A stretch of 64,000 nucleotides of DNA from Hanamia caeni (GCF_003721595.1 NZ_RJJR01000016.1:83117-147116); one strand, 5' to 3'; positions 50,523 to 60,595 are shown, numbered from the stretch's first letter. A program made the numbers and translations. The notes: generated by a model from the sequence alone, not told the origin.

Positions 50523-53513
50523 TTATTTTGACTGCACCAATTTAGCCTTAGGCGCTTTCTTTTTAGTTTCATTCTTAATTCTTGCGGTTCCCAAAGGCTT
50601 ATCTTTTGCAAATTCAATCAGGATGGGCGCTGCAACAAAAATAGAAGAGTAAGTTCCGGTTACCACACCAATCAGCATCGCAAAAGAGAATCCGCGCGTT
50701 ACTTCGCCACCAAATATAAACAACGCGAGCAATGTAATAAACACTGTAACAGAAGTCATTATCGTTCTACTCAAAGTGTCATTAATAGCGCGGTTGATAA
50801 TGGATTCTTTTGAAGCGCCCGGCATGTTATGGCTGTCTTCACGAATCCTGTCAAATACGATAACCGTATCGTTCATCGAGAAGCCGACCACCGTCAGAAT
50901 TGCCGCGATAAAGTGCTGATCAATCTGTAAAGGGAAAGGCACAATATTTTTGAAGAAGGAGAACACGGCCAGTGCCACAAATACATCATGAAGTAAAGAG
51001 ATAATGGTTCCTACAGAATATCTCCAGTCGCGGAAGCGAAGGAAGATGTAAACAATGATGGCGATAATGGCAAAGATTACCGCTTTTATTGCTCCTCTTT
51101 CCAGGTCTTTTGAAATTACCGGCTGTACCAATTGCCGCGCCTGGATATAATTTTTGGAAAACTCTGCCTCTGTAAGGTCTGAAGGAAGCTGTGACTTCAG
51201 TCCCTGAAACAGTCTTGCCTGCACTGCACTGTCGGCATTATTTTCGCCTTTCAGATAAGACGTTGTGATTTCAAGGTGCCTGTTATCGCCTACCGTTTTT
51301 ATCACAGGATAATCCCCCTCAAACGCTGTGTGTAAAGGTTTTTCAATAGCTGAGCGATCTACATTATGATCAAACTGAACGGTATAGCTTCTTCCTCCTT
51401 TAAATTCAACGCCTTTTTCAAACCCGTTGAAGAAGGAGCCAACACCAAATATTAAAACGAATATCGAAATTATGTAAGCTACCTTACGGTATTCGATGAA
51501 TTTGTAACTCGCGTGTTGAAAAATTTTCTTTGAAAAGCTGGTGAAATATTTAAAATGCCTTTCTTTATTCATATATACATCGGTCACCAGTCTTGAAATG
51601 AGGATTCCGCAGAATAATGACAGCGAAATACCCAGCATTTGCGTGGTAGCAAATCCAAGAACAGGTCCTAACCCAAAATAGAACAGGATTGCCGCAGTTA
51701 AAAACACCGTAACGTGGGCGTCAATTACGGGTGCATAAGAACGTACATACCCATCCCTTACTGCAATCGGGTGACTTTTGCCCCGGGCAAGTTCTTCCTT
51801 TATTCTTTCAAAAATAATTACGTTGGTATCCACAGCCATACCGATAGTAAGCACGAGGCCTGCAATACCGGCGGCCGTTAAGGTAGCGCCTAAAGCGCTC
51901 AAAATGCCCACCGTGAAAAGAAGGTTTAATATCAGCGCAATGTTGGCAATCCATCCGGCTGTGTTATAGTAAATCAACATTAAAATGAAGATTACAATGA
52001 AGGCAATTACAAAAGCGAGCATACCACCATGTACTGCGGCTTCACCAAGAGTAGGCCCTACAATTTGCTCCTGCACGATTTTAGCGGGCGCATCAATTTT
52101 ACCAATCCTCAAAATGCTGGCTAAGTCTTGCGCCTGCTGAACGGTAAAGTTTCCGCTGATTTCAGAATTACCTCCTTCTATCGGCCCATTTACATTGGGT
52201 GCGCTATATACTATATCATCCAGCACAATGGCAATTGGCCTGTTCACATTATCGGCTGTCATTTTTGCCCAGGTGCGGCTTCCGGTCGGCGTCATCGTCA
52301 TTTTGATTGCCGGACGCCCGTGTTCGTCATAATCTGAACGGGAATCTTCTACGCCCTCTCCTTCCAGCCTGGCCCTGTCGGTACCCGGAATGGTTTTGAT
52401 GGCATACAATTCAAAATAGCGCTGGCCGGTTTTATCGTTTTTCTGCTCAAGGCCGTAGAGGAATTTTATGTTTGGCGGAAAATTATTTTTCACCACATCC
52501 ATCGAAAGATATTTGTTGGCAAGAGCGGTGTCTTTTGCTTCAACGGTGGCAATGGAAGAATAATATTGCGGCCTGCCATCGCTGCCTTGTTGAGGGGGAA
52601 TAAAATGAATGACGCTTCCGAGAGGATGCTCATTTGCCATCAGTTTCGCAGAATCGGCTGCCAGCTCTGCTGCAGACTGCGCGGTATCGCTAATTCCGGC
52701 GAGGTAATCAGCAAGCGCTTTATCTGCGTCATCAATATTTTTGCCTATTTCCCCTATATTATATACTTCCCAGAATTGAAGATGAGCAGATGCCTGTAAC
52801 AGGCTCCTCACCCTTTCCGCATCCTGAACTCCGGCAAGTTCTACATTGATAATTCCCTTGTTTACATCAAGATTGATAGAGGGAGAAGCCACCCCAAACT
52901 GGTCGATACGTTTTAGCAGTACCTTGTAAGTCTGGTTAATAGCGGTTTTGGCTGTTGCTTCTAATTGATCGATGACAGATTGATCGTTGTCTGTAATTTT
53001 AATTGTTTTTCCTGCACCCGCAAAAACCGAAGCAAGGTTTGTGTTCGGATTTTTTTGCTTAAATGCATCCGCAAACAATAAAATAAAATCCTTATCACTG
53101 TTGGTTTTTTGCGCGTTGGCAGTGGCAAGGGCTTCTAACAGGCGGGGATCTTTTGGATTGTTGCTTAACGACTTTAGCAATCCATCGAGGCTCACATTCA
53201 ACGTTACCGCCATACCACCCTGCAGGTCAAGGCCCAGACTTAATTCATTTTCTTTTGACTTCTGATAAGTAGTTCCAAGCAGGGGATAAATTTTATCGTC
53301 CCTGGTGCTGTCGAGGTAATGGTGAAAAGTCTTTTGAACAAGTTCAGCTTTTGCATCGCCGCTGATTCCCGGATGGCTCCGGGTAACAAATTGTATGGCT
53401 TTCGCCTTCATTTTATTCTCATGACTATTGACCACCCAGGTAAAGGAAAGTTGATACAGGGATATGAGAATAAGAGTGATGGCAAAAAACCACACCAAAC
53501 CTTTCAGTTTCAT
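50523..53513 (-). CDS. secDF: Fused protein-export protein SecDF
   Basis: 996 aa from the ATG at 53513 (MKLKGLVWFFAITLILISLYQ). A -7 box at 53545-53538 lies between this and the upstream in-frame ATG at 53540, supporting the shorter start. SecD part: GLDLQGGMAVTLNV near 85, a large periplasmic P1 domain, then a 6-TM bundle with TIGMAVDTNVIIFERIKEE. SecF part: FEKGVEFKGGRSYTVQFD, then ILTVVGFSMNDTVIVFDRIRED. It uses the proton gradient to pull translocating proteins out of SecYEG. The fusion is standard in Bacteroidota. Confidence 0.96.
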   Translation of the reverse strand: MKLKGLVWFFAITLILISLYQLSFTWVVNSHENKMKAKAIQFVTRSHPGISGDAKAELVQKTFHHYLDSTRDDKIYPLLGTTYQKSKENELSLGLDLQGGMAVTLNVSLDGLLKSLSNNPKDPRLLEALATANAQKTNSDKDFILLFADAFKQKNPNTNLASVFAGAGKTIKITDNDQSVIDQLEATAKTAINQTYKVLLKRIDQFGVASPSINLDVNKGIINVELAGVQDAERVRSLLQASAHLQFWEVYNIGEIGKNIDDADKALADYLAGISDTAQSAAELAADSAKLMANEHPLGSVIHFIPPQQGSDGRPQYYSSIATVEAKDTALANKYLSMDVVKNNFPPNIKFLYGLEQKNDKTGQRYFELYAIKTIPGTDRARLEGEGVEDSRSDYDEHGRPAIKMTMTPTGSRTWAKMTADNVNRPIAIVLDDIVYSAPNVNGPIEGGNSEISGNFTVQQAQDLASILRIGKIDAPAKIVQEQIVGPTLGEAAVHGGMLAFVIAFIVIFILMLIYYNTAGWIANIALILNLLFTVGILSALGATLTAAGIAGLVLTIGMAVDTNVIIFERIKEELARGKSHPIAVRDGYVRSYAPVIDAHVTVFLTAAILFYFGLGPVLGFATTQMLGISLSLFCGILISRLVTDVYMNKERHFKYFTSFSKKIFQHASYKFIEYRKVAYIISIFVLIFGVGSFFNGFEKGVEFKGGRSYTVQFDHNVDRSAIEKPLHTAFEGDYPVIKTVGDNRHLEITTSYLKGENNADSAVQARLFQGLKSQLPSDLTEAEFSKNYIQARQLVQPVISKDLERGAIKAVIFAIIAIIVYIFLRFRDWRYSVGTIISLLHDVFVALAVFSFFKNIVPFPLQIDQHFIAAILTVVGFSMNDTVIVFDRIREDSHNMPGASKESIINRAINDTLSRTIMTSVTVFITLLALFIFGGEVTRGFSFAMLIGVVTGTYSSIFVAAPILIEFAKDKPLGTARIKNETKKKAPKAKLVQSK

Positions 53514-53537
53514 AAATGATTCTATTTTTGAAGGTCG

Positions 53538-53545
53538 CAAAGATA
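53538..53545 (-). promoter_or_regulatory. -7 box of secDF
   Basis: TATCTTTG on the minus strand, about 24 bp before the ATG at 53513. Confidence 0.5.
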
Positions 53546-53733
53546 GTGGTTTGACAGCAAAAATTTAACGGATATTATGCCCAATTTAACAGAGTATAAA
53601 AAAAGCATCTGACTGCTTGATTTTAAAGGCTTTTCAAAATCAATTTTATTTCAAAAAATATATTTTGAAAAGAAAACTTTTCAAACAAGCCGTTGCTTTT
53701 TCAATAACTTGCATAACCAATAAATAAAAATTT

Positions 53734-54738
53734 ATGAAAATCAGATTTTATAGCTGTCTGGTTTTAGCAACTTTCCTTGTTGCTCATTGTGTTGCCCAAC
53801 CCACTTATCATGTCGAGAAAAAATATTCCATCAAAAGTTCAGGCGGATGGGATTATATCGCGATCAATAACAGCAAAGTGTATGTTGCTCACGGATCGCA
53901 GGTAAATATCCTGGATGAAAAAACCGGTGACTCTATTGGCATTATTGAGGGAACAACAGGAGTGCATGGAATCGCATTCGATAATGACTTGCACCGCGGA
54001 TATACCAGTAATGGAAGATTGAATAATGTTTTTGTTTTTGACCTCACCACTAATAAAGTACTGGATAAAATTGCCACGGGAGAAAATCCGGATGCAATTA
54101 GTTATGAAACTTTTTCAAAAAAAATAATCACCTGCAATGGCAGAACTAAATCTCTTTCTGTAATTGATCCTGAAAAAAATTCGGTAATAGCAACAATAGA
54201 GCTTGGCGGAAAACCAGAAGAAGCTGTAAGCGATGGAAAGGGAAAATTGTTCGTAAATCTTGAAGACCAAAACGAGATAGCCGAAGTGGATCTGAAAAAT
54301 TACAAAGTGATGAGCCGCTGGCCCATTGCGCCGGGCGAATCCGCAACAGGATTGGCTTTGGATAAAAAAACAAACAGGCTTTTTGCAGGCTGCGACAATA
54401 AAATGCTTATCGTTGCTGATGCCACCAATGGAAAAGTGATTGATTCGGTTCGTATTGGCGATGGTTGCGATGGAGTAGTTTTTGATCCAAAAAATGACTT
54501 GATTTTTGCCTCCTGCGGCGAAGGCGTTCTGACAGTTATCAAAGAAAAAGATGCCAATCATTTTGAGGTGGCACAAACAGTTCCGACACAAACAACAGCA
54601 AGAACTATTGCGCTTGATCCTCTAGATAACACCTTGTTTTTACCTGCTGCAACTTTAGCTCCTGCAGATCCAAAAGCTACTTCGGGCCGTCGCAGTTTTG
54701 TTCCGGGAAGTTTTAATGTATTGGTAGTGAAAGAATAA
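53734..54738 (+). CDS. Secreted YncE/YVTN beta-propeller protein (second)
   Basis: 334 aa. Signal peptide MKIRFYSCLVLATFLVAHCVAQ, then seven propeller repeats (VYVAHGSQVNILDEKTGDSIGII, VFVFDLTTNKVLDKIATGENPDAI, LSVIDPEKNSVIATIELGGKPEEAV, NEIAEVDLKNYKVM, MLIVADATNGKVIDSVRIG). The AVSDGKGKLFVNLED phrase is typical of this Bacteroidota subgroup. Distinct in sequence from the 42717-43721 propeller. Ligand or partner unknown. Monocistronic. Confidence 0.83.
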   Translation: MKIRFYSCLVLATFLVAHCVAQPTYHVEKKYSIKSSGGWDYIAINNSKVYVAHGSQVNILDEKTGDSIGIIEGTTGVHGIAFDNDLHRGYTSNGRLNNVFVFDLTTNKVLDKIATGENPDAISYETFSKKIITCNGRTKSLSVIDPEKNSVIATIELGGKPEEAVSDGKGKLFVNLEDQNEIAEVDLKNYKVMSRWPIAPGESATGLALDKKTNRLFAGCDNKMLIVADATNGKVIDSVRIGDGCDGVVFDPKNDLIFASCGEGVLTVIKEKDANHFEVAQTVPTQTTARTIALDPLDNTLFLPAATLAPADPKATSGRRSFVPGSFNVLVVKE

Positions 54739-54810
54739 ATATTGCGAAATAATTTTCTGCCCGCAATAATTGATTGAAAAAGTGACGATGCAGGGAATTT
54801 AAATGCTCAG

Positions 54811-55914
54811 CTAATCCAGTAACTCTTTCAATTTTGCTACAAGCTTTTCTCCAAAAATATTTTTAGCCACAATAATGCCTTCCTTGTCCACCAGCACATT
54901 TGAAGGAATAGCCTTAATTCCATATTCTTCAGACGTTGCGTTTTGCCAGCCTTTCAGGTCTGAAACCTGGTTCCAGTCAAGATGGTCGTCAGCGATGGCT
55001 TTTTCCCACCTGTCTTTTTTAGTATCGTACGAAACACCCAAAATGGTAAAACCTTTATCTTTAAATTGGTTATATGCGGCCACCACATTCGGATTTTCTC
55101 TTCGGCAAGGTCCACACCAGCTTGCCCAAAAATCAATTAAAACAAATTTTCCTTTTAGCGAGGAAAGGCTAAGCTGGCTGCTATCAGGGGTAAATTGATT
55201 TATGGCGGGAGCAGGCTTGCCGATGGCTACTTTTTCATAAGTGTCCACCATTTTTTTAATTTGTTTTCCTTTAGTTGAATTTTGGATAGAAGGGTCCAGC
55301 GCTTGATACAAAGGCCTTACTTCATCAGCCTCAGCATAATAGGAGAAATTTTCAAGAATGGCCATCGCTCCCCGCATAGATTTTGGATAGTCTTTTACAA
55401 AGGAAGCCACCACTTTCCGCTTAGCGTCCAGTATCTGAAGATCCACCTGGTCGAGGCTGTCCATTACTTTACGGTTTTTAGCTTTATATGCCTCTTCATA
55501 AATTCTACTATTGTTAGCTTCCCATTCCGCAACCGGCTTCATCCTTTCTTTTAAAAGCTTGTCGTCTGAATTCACTTCAGAGCCTTTCACCCTTAACAGT
55601 TTCAGAGAATCGCCACGGCCAAGAATTTCCATTTGAGCCGGTTCAATATAAAAAGTGAAATAATCGTTGCGCCTTTCAGGCAATGTCAGCGTGGCAAAGT
55701 AAGGTGAAGATATAAATCCTGTGAACCGGAATTTTCCATCGTCGATCGCTGCAGAATCTTTAAACGTTTCATTGTTTTTATAAATATTCAGGAAAATCGT
55801 TCCTTTTTTAATTTTTTCAAGATGGCCATTGATAACAAATGCAGAATCCTGCGCCATCAAATTTGAAGTGAAGAAAAAAAGCGCAGAAATAATCACAATA
55901 ATTTTTCTCATCAA
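54811..55914 (-). CDS. TlpA-like thiol:disulfide oxidoreductase with a DUF4369 N-terminus
   Basis: 367 aa. The signal segment ends NLMAQ, followed by a DUF4369-type domain (FVINGHLEKIKKGTIFLNIY, residues 27-110), a helical linker, and a thioredoxin fold (about 230-367) with the redox motif WASWCGPC at Cys267/Cys270 and a cis-Pro region (KAIPSNVLVDKEG). It likely acts in periplasmic disulfide reduction, as for cytochrome c or T9SS substrates. Either ATG at 55914 or 55911 may be used. Its -7 box lies 11 nt before the first. Confidence 0.88.
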   Translation of the reverse strand: MMRKIIVIISALFFFTSNLMAQDSAFVINGHLEKIKKGTIFLNIYKNNETFKDSAAIDDGKFRFTGFISSPYFATLTLPERRNDYFTFYIEPAQMEILGRGDSLKLLRVKGSEVNSDDKLLKERMKPVAEWEANNSRIYEEAYKAKNRKVMDSLDQVDLQILDAKRKVVASFVKDYPKSMRGAMAILENFSYYAEADEVRPLYQALDPSIQNSTKGKQIKKMVDTYEKVAIGKPAPAINQFTPDSSQLSLSSLKGKFVLIDFWASWCGPCRRENPNVVAAYNQFKDKGFTILGVSYDTKKDRWEKAIADDHLDWNQVSDLKGWQNATSEEYGIKAIPSNVLVDKEGIIVAKNIFGEKLVAKLKELLD

Positions 55915-55925
55915 AATAATTTGGC

Positions 55926-55933
55926 CAAAGTTA
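55926..55933 (-). promoter_or_regulatory. -7 box of the TlpA-like gene
   Basis: TAACTTTG on the minus strand, 11 nt before the ATG at 55914, predicting a very short leader. Confidence 0.45.
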
Positions 55934-56253
55934 AGCGTATTTGAAAAAAAACTTTATGCGCAAACGTAACTGAATTGTGAAAATAAGAACTCGTATTTTT
56001 TATTCATTTACTGGCAAGCAGGGTGTTTTATTGTAATAGTTTTTAATTCAACAGTAAAAGGATAAAAAACCTGTTTTTTATTTCGATGCAATTTCATGCA
56101 CCGAATCATGTTGTAAAAAAAGATAAATCGGCTGGAAGCGATGGTATTTTTTTATCTTTTTATCTTCAGAAAGATACCAATCATCTATGGTTAGCCAAAA
56201 TCAAAAAAACTATACTTACTTTTAAAAACCCATTCTAATCTAATAAATGTCTG
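55934..56253. other. Divergent intergenic region
   Basis: No gene seen. It holds one motif copy (56051-56087) and an AAAGATAAA...TTTATCTTT imperfect inverted repeat (about 56118-56160). No good -7 box for the GH2 gene at 56254 was found. Confidence 0.4.
56051..56087 (+). repeat. Dispersed intergenic motif copy
   Basis: ACAGTAAAAGGATAAAAAAC, spacer, TTTTTTATTTCGAT. 137 bp upstream of the minus-strand TlpA-like gene, pointing away from it. Confidence 0.6.
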
Positions 56254-59040
56254 ATGAAAAAAAAGCCATCTATTCCCTTATTTCTTTCAATTTTCTGTTA
56301 CCTGATCATAACCAATGCAAACGCGCAAAGCCCCGCAGCCAGGCAAATACGCTTGTCTGATTTTGATATGCAATCTTCGGCCGTTGTTGCCGAAGATGGA
56401 AAGGAACTCTCCGATCCGGATTACCATTCAAATCTGTATTGGTTTCCGGTAAAAGTGCCCTCAACGGTTTTGACCGGTTTGGTAAAAAACAAAGTGTATC
56501 CTGATCCATATACCGGCATGAATAATATGCTTATTCCGGATGCCTCAGATTCATTCAACCATGAATACAACCTGGCTCAGTATAGTTTTCTTCCTCATGA
56601 ACCCAATCCCTGGAAAAAGCCATATTGGTATCGCACTACATTTGAGGTTCCTTCCGGCGACCAGGGAAAGCACTTTCAACTTATTTTTAAAGGCATTAAT
56701 TACAGAGCCGAAGTTTGGGTAAATGGAATTCGCATTGCTGATTCCAGCCAGATGGTGGGTATGTTCGCGCAATATTCTTTAGATGTAAGCACGGCAATTT
56801 TGCCCGGAAAAACGAATGGTCTTGCTGTTAAAATTTATCCGCTGGATTATCCCGGCCTGCCCGCAACACCTCAATTGAAAACGCTCGGGGATTTTTTTGC
56901 AAACGGAGGCCCCACGGGTGATATCGGAAAAAATGTTACGATGCTTTGCTCGGTGGGCTGGGATTGGATGCCCGCGGTTCGCGACAGAAATATGGGAATC
57001 TGGCAGCCTATTTATCTCCGAACTTCAGGAAACGTGGTGATTGAAAATCCACAGATTAAAACTGTATTTCCCGGTGGATATGACACGACCGTTGCGCAGA
57101 TTTCTTTAAATCTTTCTTTAAACAATTTTACGCCGGTTACCCAAACAGGCACTTTAAAAATTACCATTAGCCCTGAAAATTTTGAAGGTAAGCCGTTTAC
57201 TGTGCATCAAAGATTAACTGTGAAAGGCAACAGCTCCGGGGTCTTCAGCTTGTCATCGCGTAATTTCACGCAGTTTACTATTAATAATCCACATGTGTGG
57301 TGGCCTAACGGTCACGGTTATGCGAATTTGTATCGCATGCGCTTGCAATTTGATGATGGCAAAAAAATTACGGACGACACCTCGGTTGTTTTTGGCATCC
57401 GGACAGTGTCTTCAAAAGTGGAAATGGTAAACGGATGGGCCAGGAGAGATTTTTATGTGAATGGCCGGCGTGTCCATCTTACAGGCGGCGCGTGGGTCCC
57501 GGATATGATGCTGAATCGCGATTCAACGAGGTATGATTATGAATTGCATTTGTGTAAAAATTCAAATATTAATCTTGTGCGGATATGGGGCGGAGGTGTT
57601 GCGCCCCCGGATATGTTTTTTGATGCCGCTGACAGGTATGGATTATTGATATGGCAGGACTTCTGGATTACCGGTGATACGCAGGGTGAATTTAAAGGCT
57701 CACCCGATTGGCCTTTGCAGGGAAATGTTTTTATCAATAATATGGTAAGCACTATTTACCGGATCAGAAACCATCCAAGCCTGCTGGTATGGACGGGTGG
57801 AAACGAAGGCCACGCCCGTAAAGAATTATACGATGCCATGAGGGAAAATGTTGCTGCGCTTGATGGAACACGACCCTTCATACCAAGTTCATCAGGATTT
57901 GCCAAACTACCTGGCGGCTGGAAAGGATCGTGGCCGGACGACGGGCCTTCAGGCGTTTACAGCGGAGGCCCTTACTCATGGCAGGATGCTGCACATTATT
58001 ATGAATTGGTGAACAGGGGCAGAGATTGGCTTTTTAAAGATGAGACAGGAATTCCTTCACAGCCGCCTTATGAAACATTGCCGCGAATTATAAACAACCT
58101 TGTTCCGGATTCATCATTACCGTTTCCCCTGAACAATACATGGGGATACCATGATGCCTGTGTAGGCAACGGGCACTATGATACTTATTACGATGCAATG
58201 GCAGCACGCTATGGAGCGCCGGTTAGCATTAAAGATTTTTCTGACAAAATGCAATTGGTAAACGCTAACGGCTATCGTGGAATATTTGAAGCGGCGGGCC
58301 ACAAGCTCAACGAAACCGGCGGCGTAATGTTGTGGAAATTAAATGCTGCCTTTCCGAGTGTTATCTGGCAGGTGTACGATTGGTACCTGAATCCCAACGC
58401 CGGCTACTATTTTATGCAAAGGGCCTGTGAGCCGGTACATATTCAATTAAACCTGGACGATTCCACAGTGGCAATTGTCAATCGTTCCTACAAAAGTGAA
58501 AGCAATCTTTCTGCTGAAATAAAAGTGTTTGATCTGCAAAGCAAATTAATATTCAGCCAGGAAAAACTCATCAATGTAAAGGCAAGTGATATTTCACCCT
58601 CTATTTCTTTATCAGAAGTTTTGTCTAAGGAAGAGGGAATTTCATTTGTTGTTTTGGTTCTGAAAAACGCAGCCGGAAAAGTTATTTCTCATAATACTTA
58701 TTGGTTTTCTCCGGATCATGATTTTAAGAATCTGAAAAATTTAAGTGCTTCAAACATGAGTATGAAAATCATCAAAAAAGAAAAAACGAAAAGGACTACT
58801 TCTTACGTATTTGAATTTGCAAACAACACCCAAAAAATCGCATTCTTCATTAATCCGCAAATCATTGTTGATGGGAAAGAAGTACTTCCCAGCTTTTGGT
58901 CTGACAATTATTTTTCGTTATCTCCCAATGAAGCCACAACTATCAGGGTGAGCATTCCTGCTGAAATGATAAAAGGGGCAAACCCGCAATTGGCGCTCAG
59001 CGCGTGGAATATAGAAAAGAAAATTTTTGATGTAAACTGA
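56254..59040 (+). CDS. Glycoside hydrolase family 2, beta-mannosidase / exo-beta-glucosaminidase-like
   Basis: 928-aa secreted GH2 enzyme. The signal peptide ends NANAQ. The N-terminal sugar-binding domain includes FKGINYRAEVWVNGIRIAD, then an Ig-like domain. The TIM barrel contains LVRIWGGGVAPPDMFFDAADRYGLLIWQDFW near 440-470, the acid/base Glu in WTGGNEGH near 515 and a probable nucleophile Glu in LFKDETGIPS near 595. The architecture (WGGG..., VMLWKLNAAFPS) matches exo-beta-D-glucosaminidases and beta-mannosidases rather than LacZ. Substrate may be chitosan- or mannan-derived oligosaccharides. Confidence 0.86.
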   Translation: MKKKPSIPLFLSIFCYLIITNANAQSPAARQIRLSDFDMQSSAVVAEDGKELSDPDYHSNLYWFPVKVPSTVLTGLVKNKVYPDPYTGMNNMLIPDASDSFNHEYNLAQYSFLPHEPNPWKKPYWYRTTFEVPSGDQGKHFQLIFKGINYRAEVWVNGIRIADSSQMVGMFAQYSLDVSTAILPGKTNGLAVKIYPLDYPGLPATPQLKTLGDFFANGGPTGDIGKNVTMLCSVGWDWMPAVRDRNMGIWQPIYLRTSGNVVIENPQIKTVFPGGYDTTVAQISLNLSLNNFTPVTQTGTLKITISPENFEGKPFTVHQRLTVKGNSSGVFSLSSRNFTQFTINNPHVWWPNGHGYANLYRMRLQFDDGKKITDDTSVVFGIRTVSSKVEMVNGWARRDFYVNGRRVHLTGGAWVPDMMLNRDSTRYDYELHLCKNSNINLVRIWGGGVAPPDMFFDAADRYGLLIWQDFWITGDTQGEFKGSPDWPLQGNVFINNMVSTIYRIRNHPSLLVWTGGNEGHARKELYDAMRENVAALDGTRPFIPSSSGFAKLPGGWKGSWPDDGPSGVYSGGPYSWQDAAHYYELVNRGRDWLFKDETGIPSQPPYETLPRIINNLVPDSSLPFPLNNTWGYHDACVGNGHYDTYYDAMAARYGAPVSIKDFSDKMQLVNANGYRGIFEAAGHKLNETGGVMLWKLNAAFPSVIWQVYDWYLNPNAGYYFMQRACEPVHIQLNLDDSTVAIVNRSYKSESNLSAEIKVFDLQSKLIFSQEKLINVKASDISPSISLSEVLSKEEGISFVVLVLKNAAGKVISHNTYWFSPDHDFKNLKNLSASNMSMKIIKKEKTKRTTSYVFEFANNTQKIAFFINPQIIVDGKEVLPSFWSDNYFSLSPNEATTIRVSIPAEMIKGANPQLALSAWNIEKKIFDVN

Positions 59041-59057
59041 TTAGGTATAAAATCATT

Positions 59058-60335
59058 TTACTCGCCTCTTTCGTTGAGAGGCAAATGCCTCATATTGCTC
59101 TCGTCGCCGGAAGGCGCTGGAGCAGCAAATTCTTCTATCACGGATTGTTTTTCTTTCACTTTATCCTCACTTCTTTTTTTTCCCGTAACCATAAGTCCAA
59201 TCATCATAAACAAGGCAGTTAAAATTATCACCTGGATAACCAGCGATTTATTTACCAGCGGAAAAGCCATGGCAGCAGGGATTCCAAAAAATAAAAGAAT
59301 GGTTACAAGGCCACGAGGAGCCACAAACAATAGGGGAAAAAACGGTATGCGTGCTATCAAAAGAACTATTGCCCGGACAACCACGATTGCGCCAAAAATC
59401 AGAAGGGCAGAATTGAAAGTGCTTTCATTAAGAATTTCCTTCGTTTCGAAGGAATAGCCAAACAAGGTGAAAAAAAATGTGCGAATCAGAAAAGCGCCTT
59501 CCATTACGATTTCGCTAAAGGTGGACACTTCCTTTTTAAATTTATAAGGATTAAGCTTGTTAATCCACGTTAAGTTTTTCATACCATCAATATTGCTGAG
59601 AAACAAACCAAAGAACAAAATAAATATGAGGGCCGGAAGATGAAAAACTTCTGAAACAGCATAAATCAAAATCAAAAGAATAATTATGGGCGCATGCTTA
59701 ATTGGGTGATCAATTTTGCGCAATAAAAAAGATAACACCAGGGTAGCTATGAAAGATACGACGCAGATGATGAGTACCTGCGTGCCAAAGTGAATAAAAG
59801 ATTGGCCTGTTACAATATCATTTTCGATGGCAAAGTTAAAAAAAACGACACCCATGATATCTGACAAGCTGCTTTCATACACCACAAATTCTTTGTTGGT
59901 TAATGAAAGATTTTTTGAGCTGGATATGGCTACGGAGCTGCTTATAACTGAAATGGGAATAGCATTAATTAACGCCTGGCGCATTGGCACATCACCATAA
60001 TAATGAAAAGCATAGGAAATAAGGAATGATAATAGTATGATAGAACCGAACGAGCTGAAAAAGGATTTTTTTATCAGACTGAATTTCGAGCGGTTGATCT
60101 CCAGCTCCAATGCGCCTTCCAGCACAATTAGAATCAAACCCAGCGTTCCAAGAATTGGCAGCAGCCTTGAAAGATCAGGTACGGTAATTGAAAAAAAATT
60201 TGTTATTTCCCTTACGCCCCATCCTAAAATCAGCAAAAGAATCACTGAAGGTATCTTAGTGCGGGCAGATGACAAATCAAATAAATAGCCAATCAAAAGC
60301 AGGACACATATTATTATGATTATGGTCATTGTCAT
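59058..60335 (-). CDS. Cation/proton antiporter (CPA family)
   Basis: 425-aa inner-membrane protein with about 12 TM helices, starting MTMTIIIIICVLLLIGYLF. Characteristic are LLILGWGVREI, LLPILGTLGLILIVLEGALELEI near 65-85, SVISSSVAISSSKNL and VVYESSLSDIMGVVFFNF near 150, the region of the ion-binding Asp. It probably exchanges Na+ or K+ for protons in pH or salt balance. There is no regulatory TrkA domain; the tail is charged and hydrophilic. It converges on the GH2 gene with an 17-bp gap. Confidence 0.88.
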   Translation of the reverse strand: MTMTIIIIICVLLLIGYLFDLSSARTKIPSVILLLILGWGVREITNFFSITVPDLSRLLPILGTLGLILIVLEGALELEINRSKFSLIKKSFFSSFGSIILLSFLISYAFHYYGDVPMRQALINAIPISVISSSVAISSSKNLSLTNKEFVVYESSLSDIMGVVFFNFAIENDIVTGQSFIHFGTQVLIICVVSFIATLVLSFLLRKIDHPIKHAPIIILLILIYAVSEVFHLPALIFILFFGLFLSNIDGMKNLTWINKLNPYKFKKEVSTFSEIVMEGAFLIRTFFFTLFGYSFETKEILNESTFNSALLIFGAIVVVRAIVLLIARIPFFPLLFVAPRGLVTILLFFGIPAAMAFPLVNKSLVIQVIILTALFMMIGLMVTGKKRSEDKVKEKQSVIEEFAAPAPSGDESNMRHLPLNERGE

Positions 60336-60595
60336 AAATAATGAATTTCAGATGAGACAATTCTGTCCAGCTTTTTTCCCGGGGTTATCCTGCAATATAG
60401 AATGATTTTTTTTAGCGAACCTTTCTATGGTGGTTTTTTAGGGGATTGCAACACAGGAAATCACCATATTTATTCGTTTACTATAAATCTCAACAGATCG
60501 CCATACATCCGTTTTTTGATGAAGATGTAAAAAACTAAGTTATTAAAATCCCTGAAAGCTAATTAAGCGAATCTTTAAAATGTGATGGATTCTTG
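60336..60595. other. Divergent intergenic region
   Basis: No gene seen. It holds a reverse-orientation motif copy at 60448-60484. To its right lie two tandem dyads before the T9SS gene. Confidence 0.4.
60448..60484 (-). repeat. Dispersed intergenic motif, reverse-orientation partial copy
   Basis: On the minus strand ATAGTAAACGAATAAATATG; the right half (GATTTCCTGTGTTG) is degenerate. It lies 194 bp upstream of the plus-strand T9SS gene, again pointing away from it. Confidence 0.5.
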
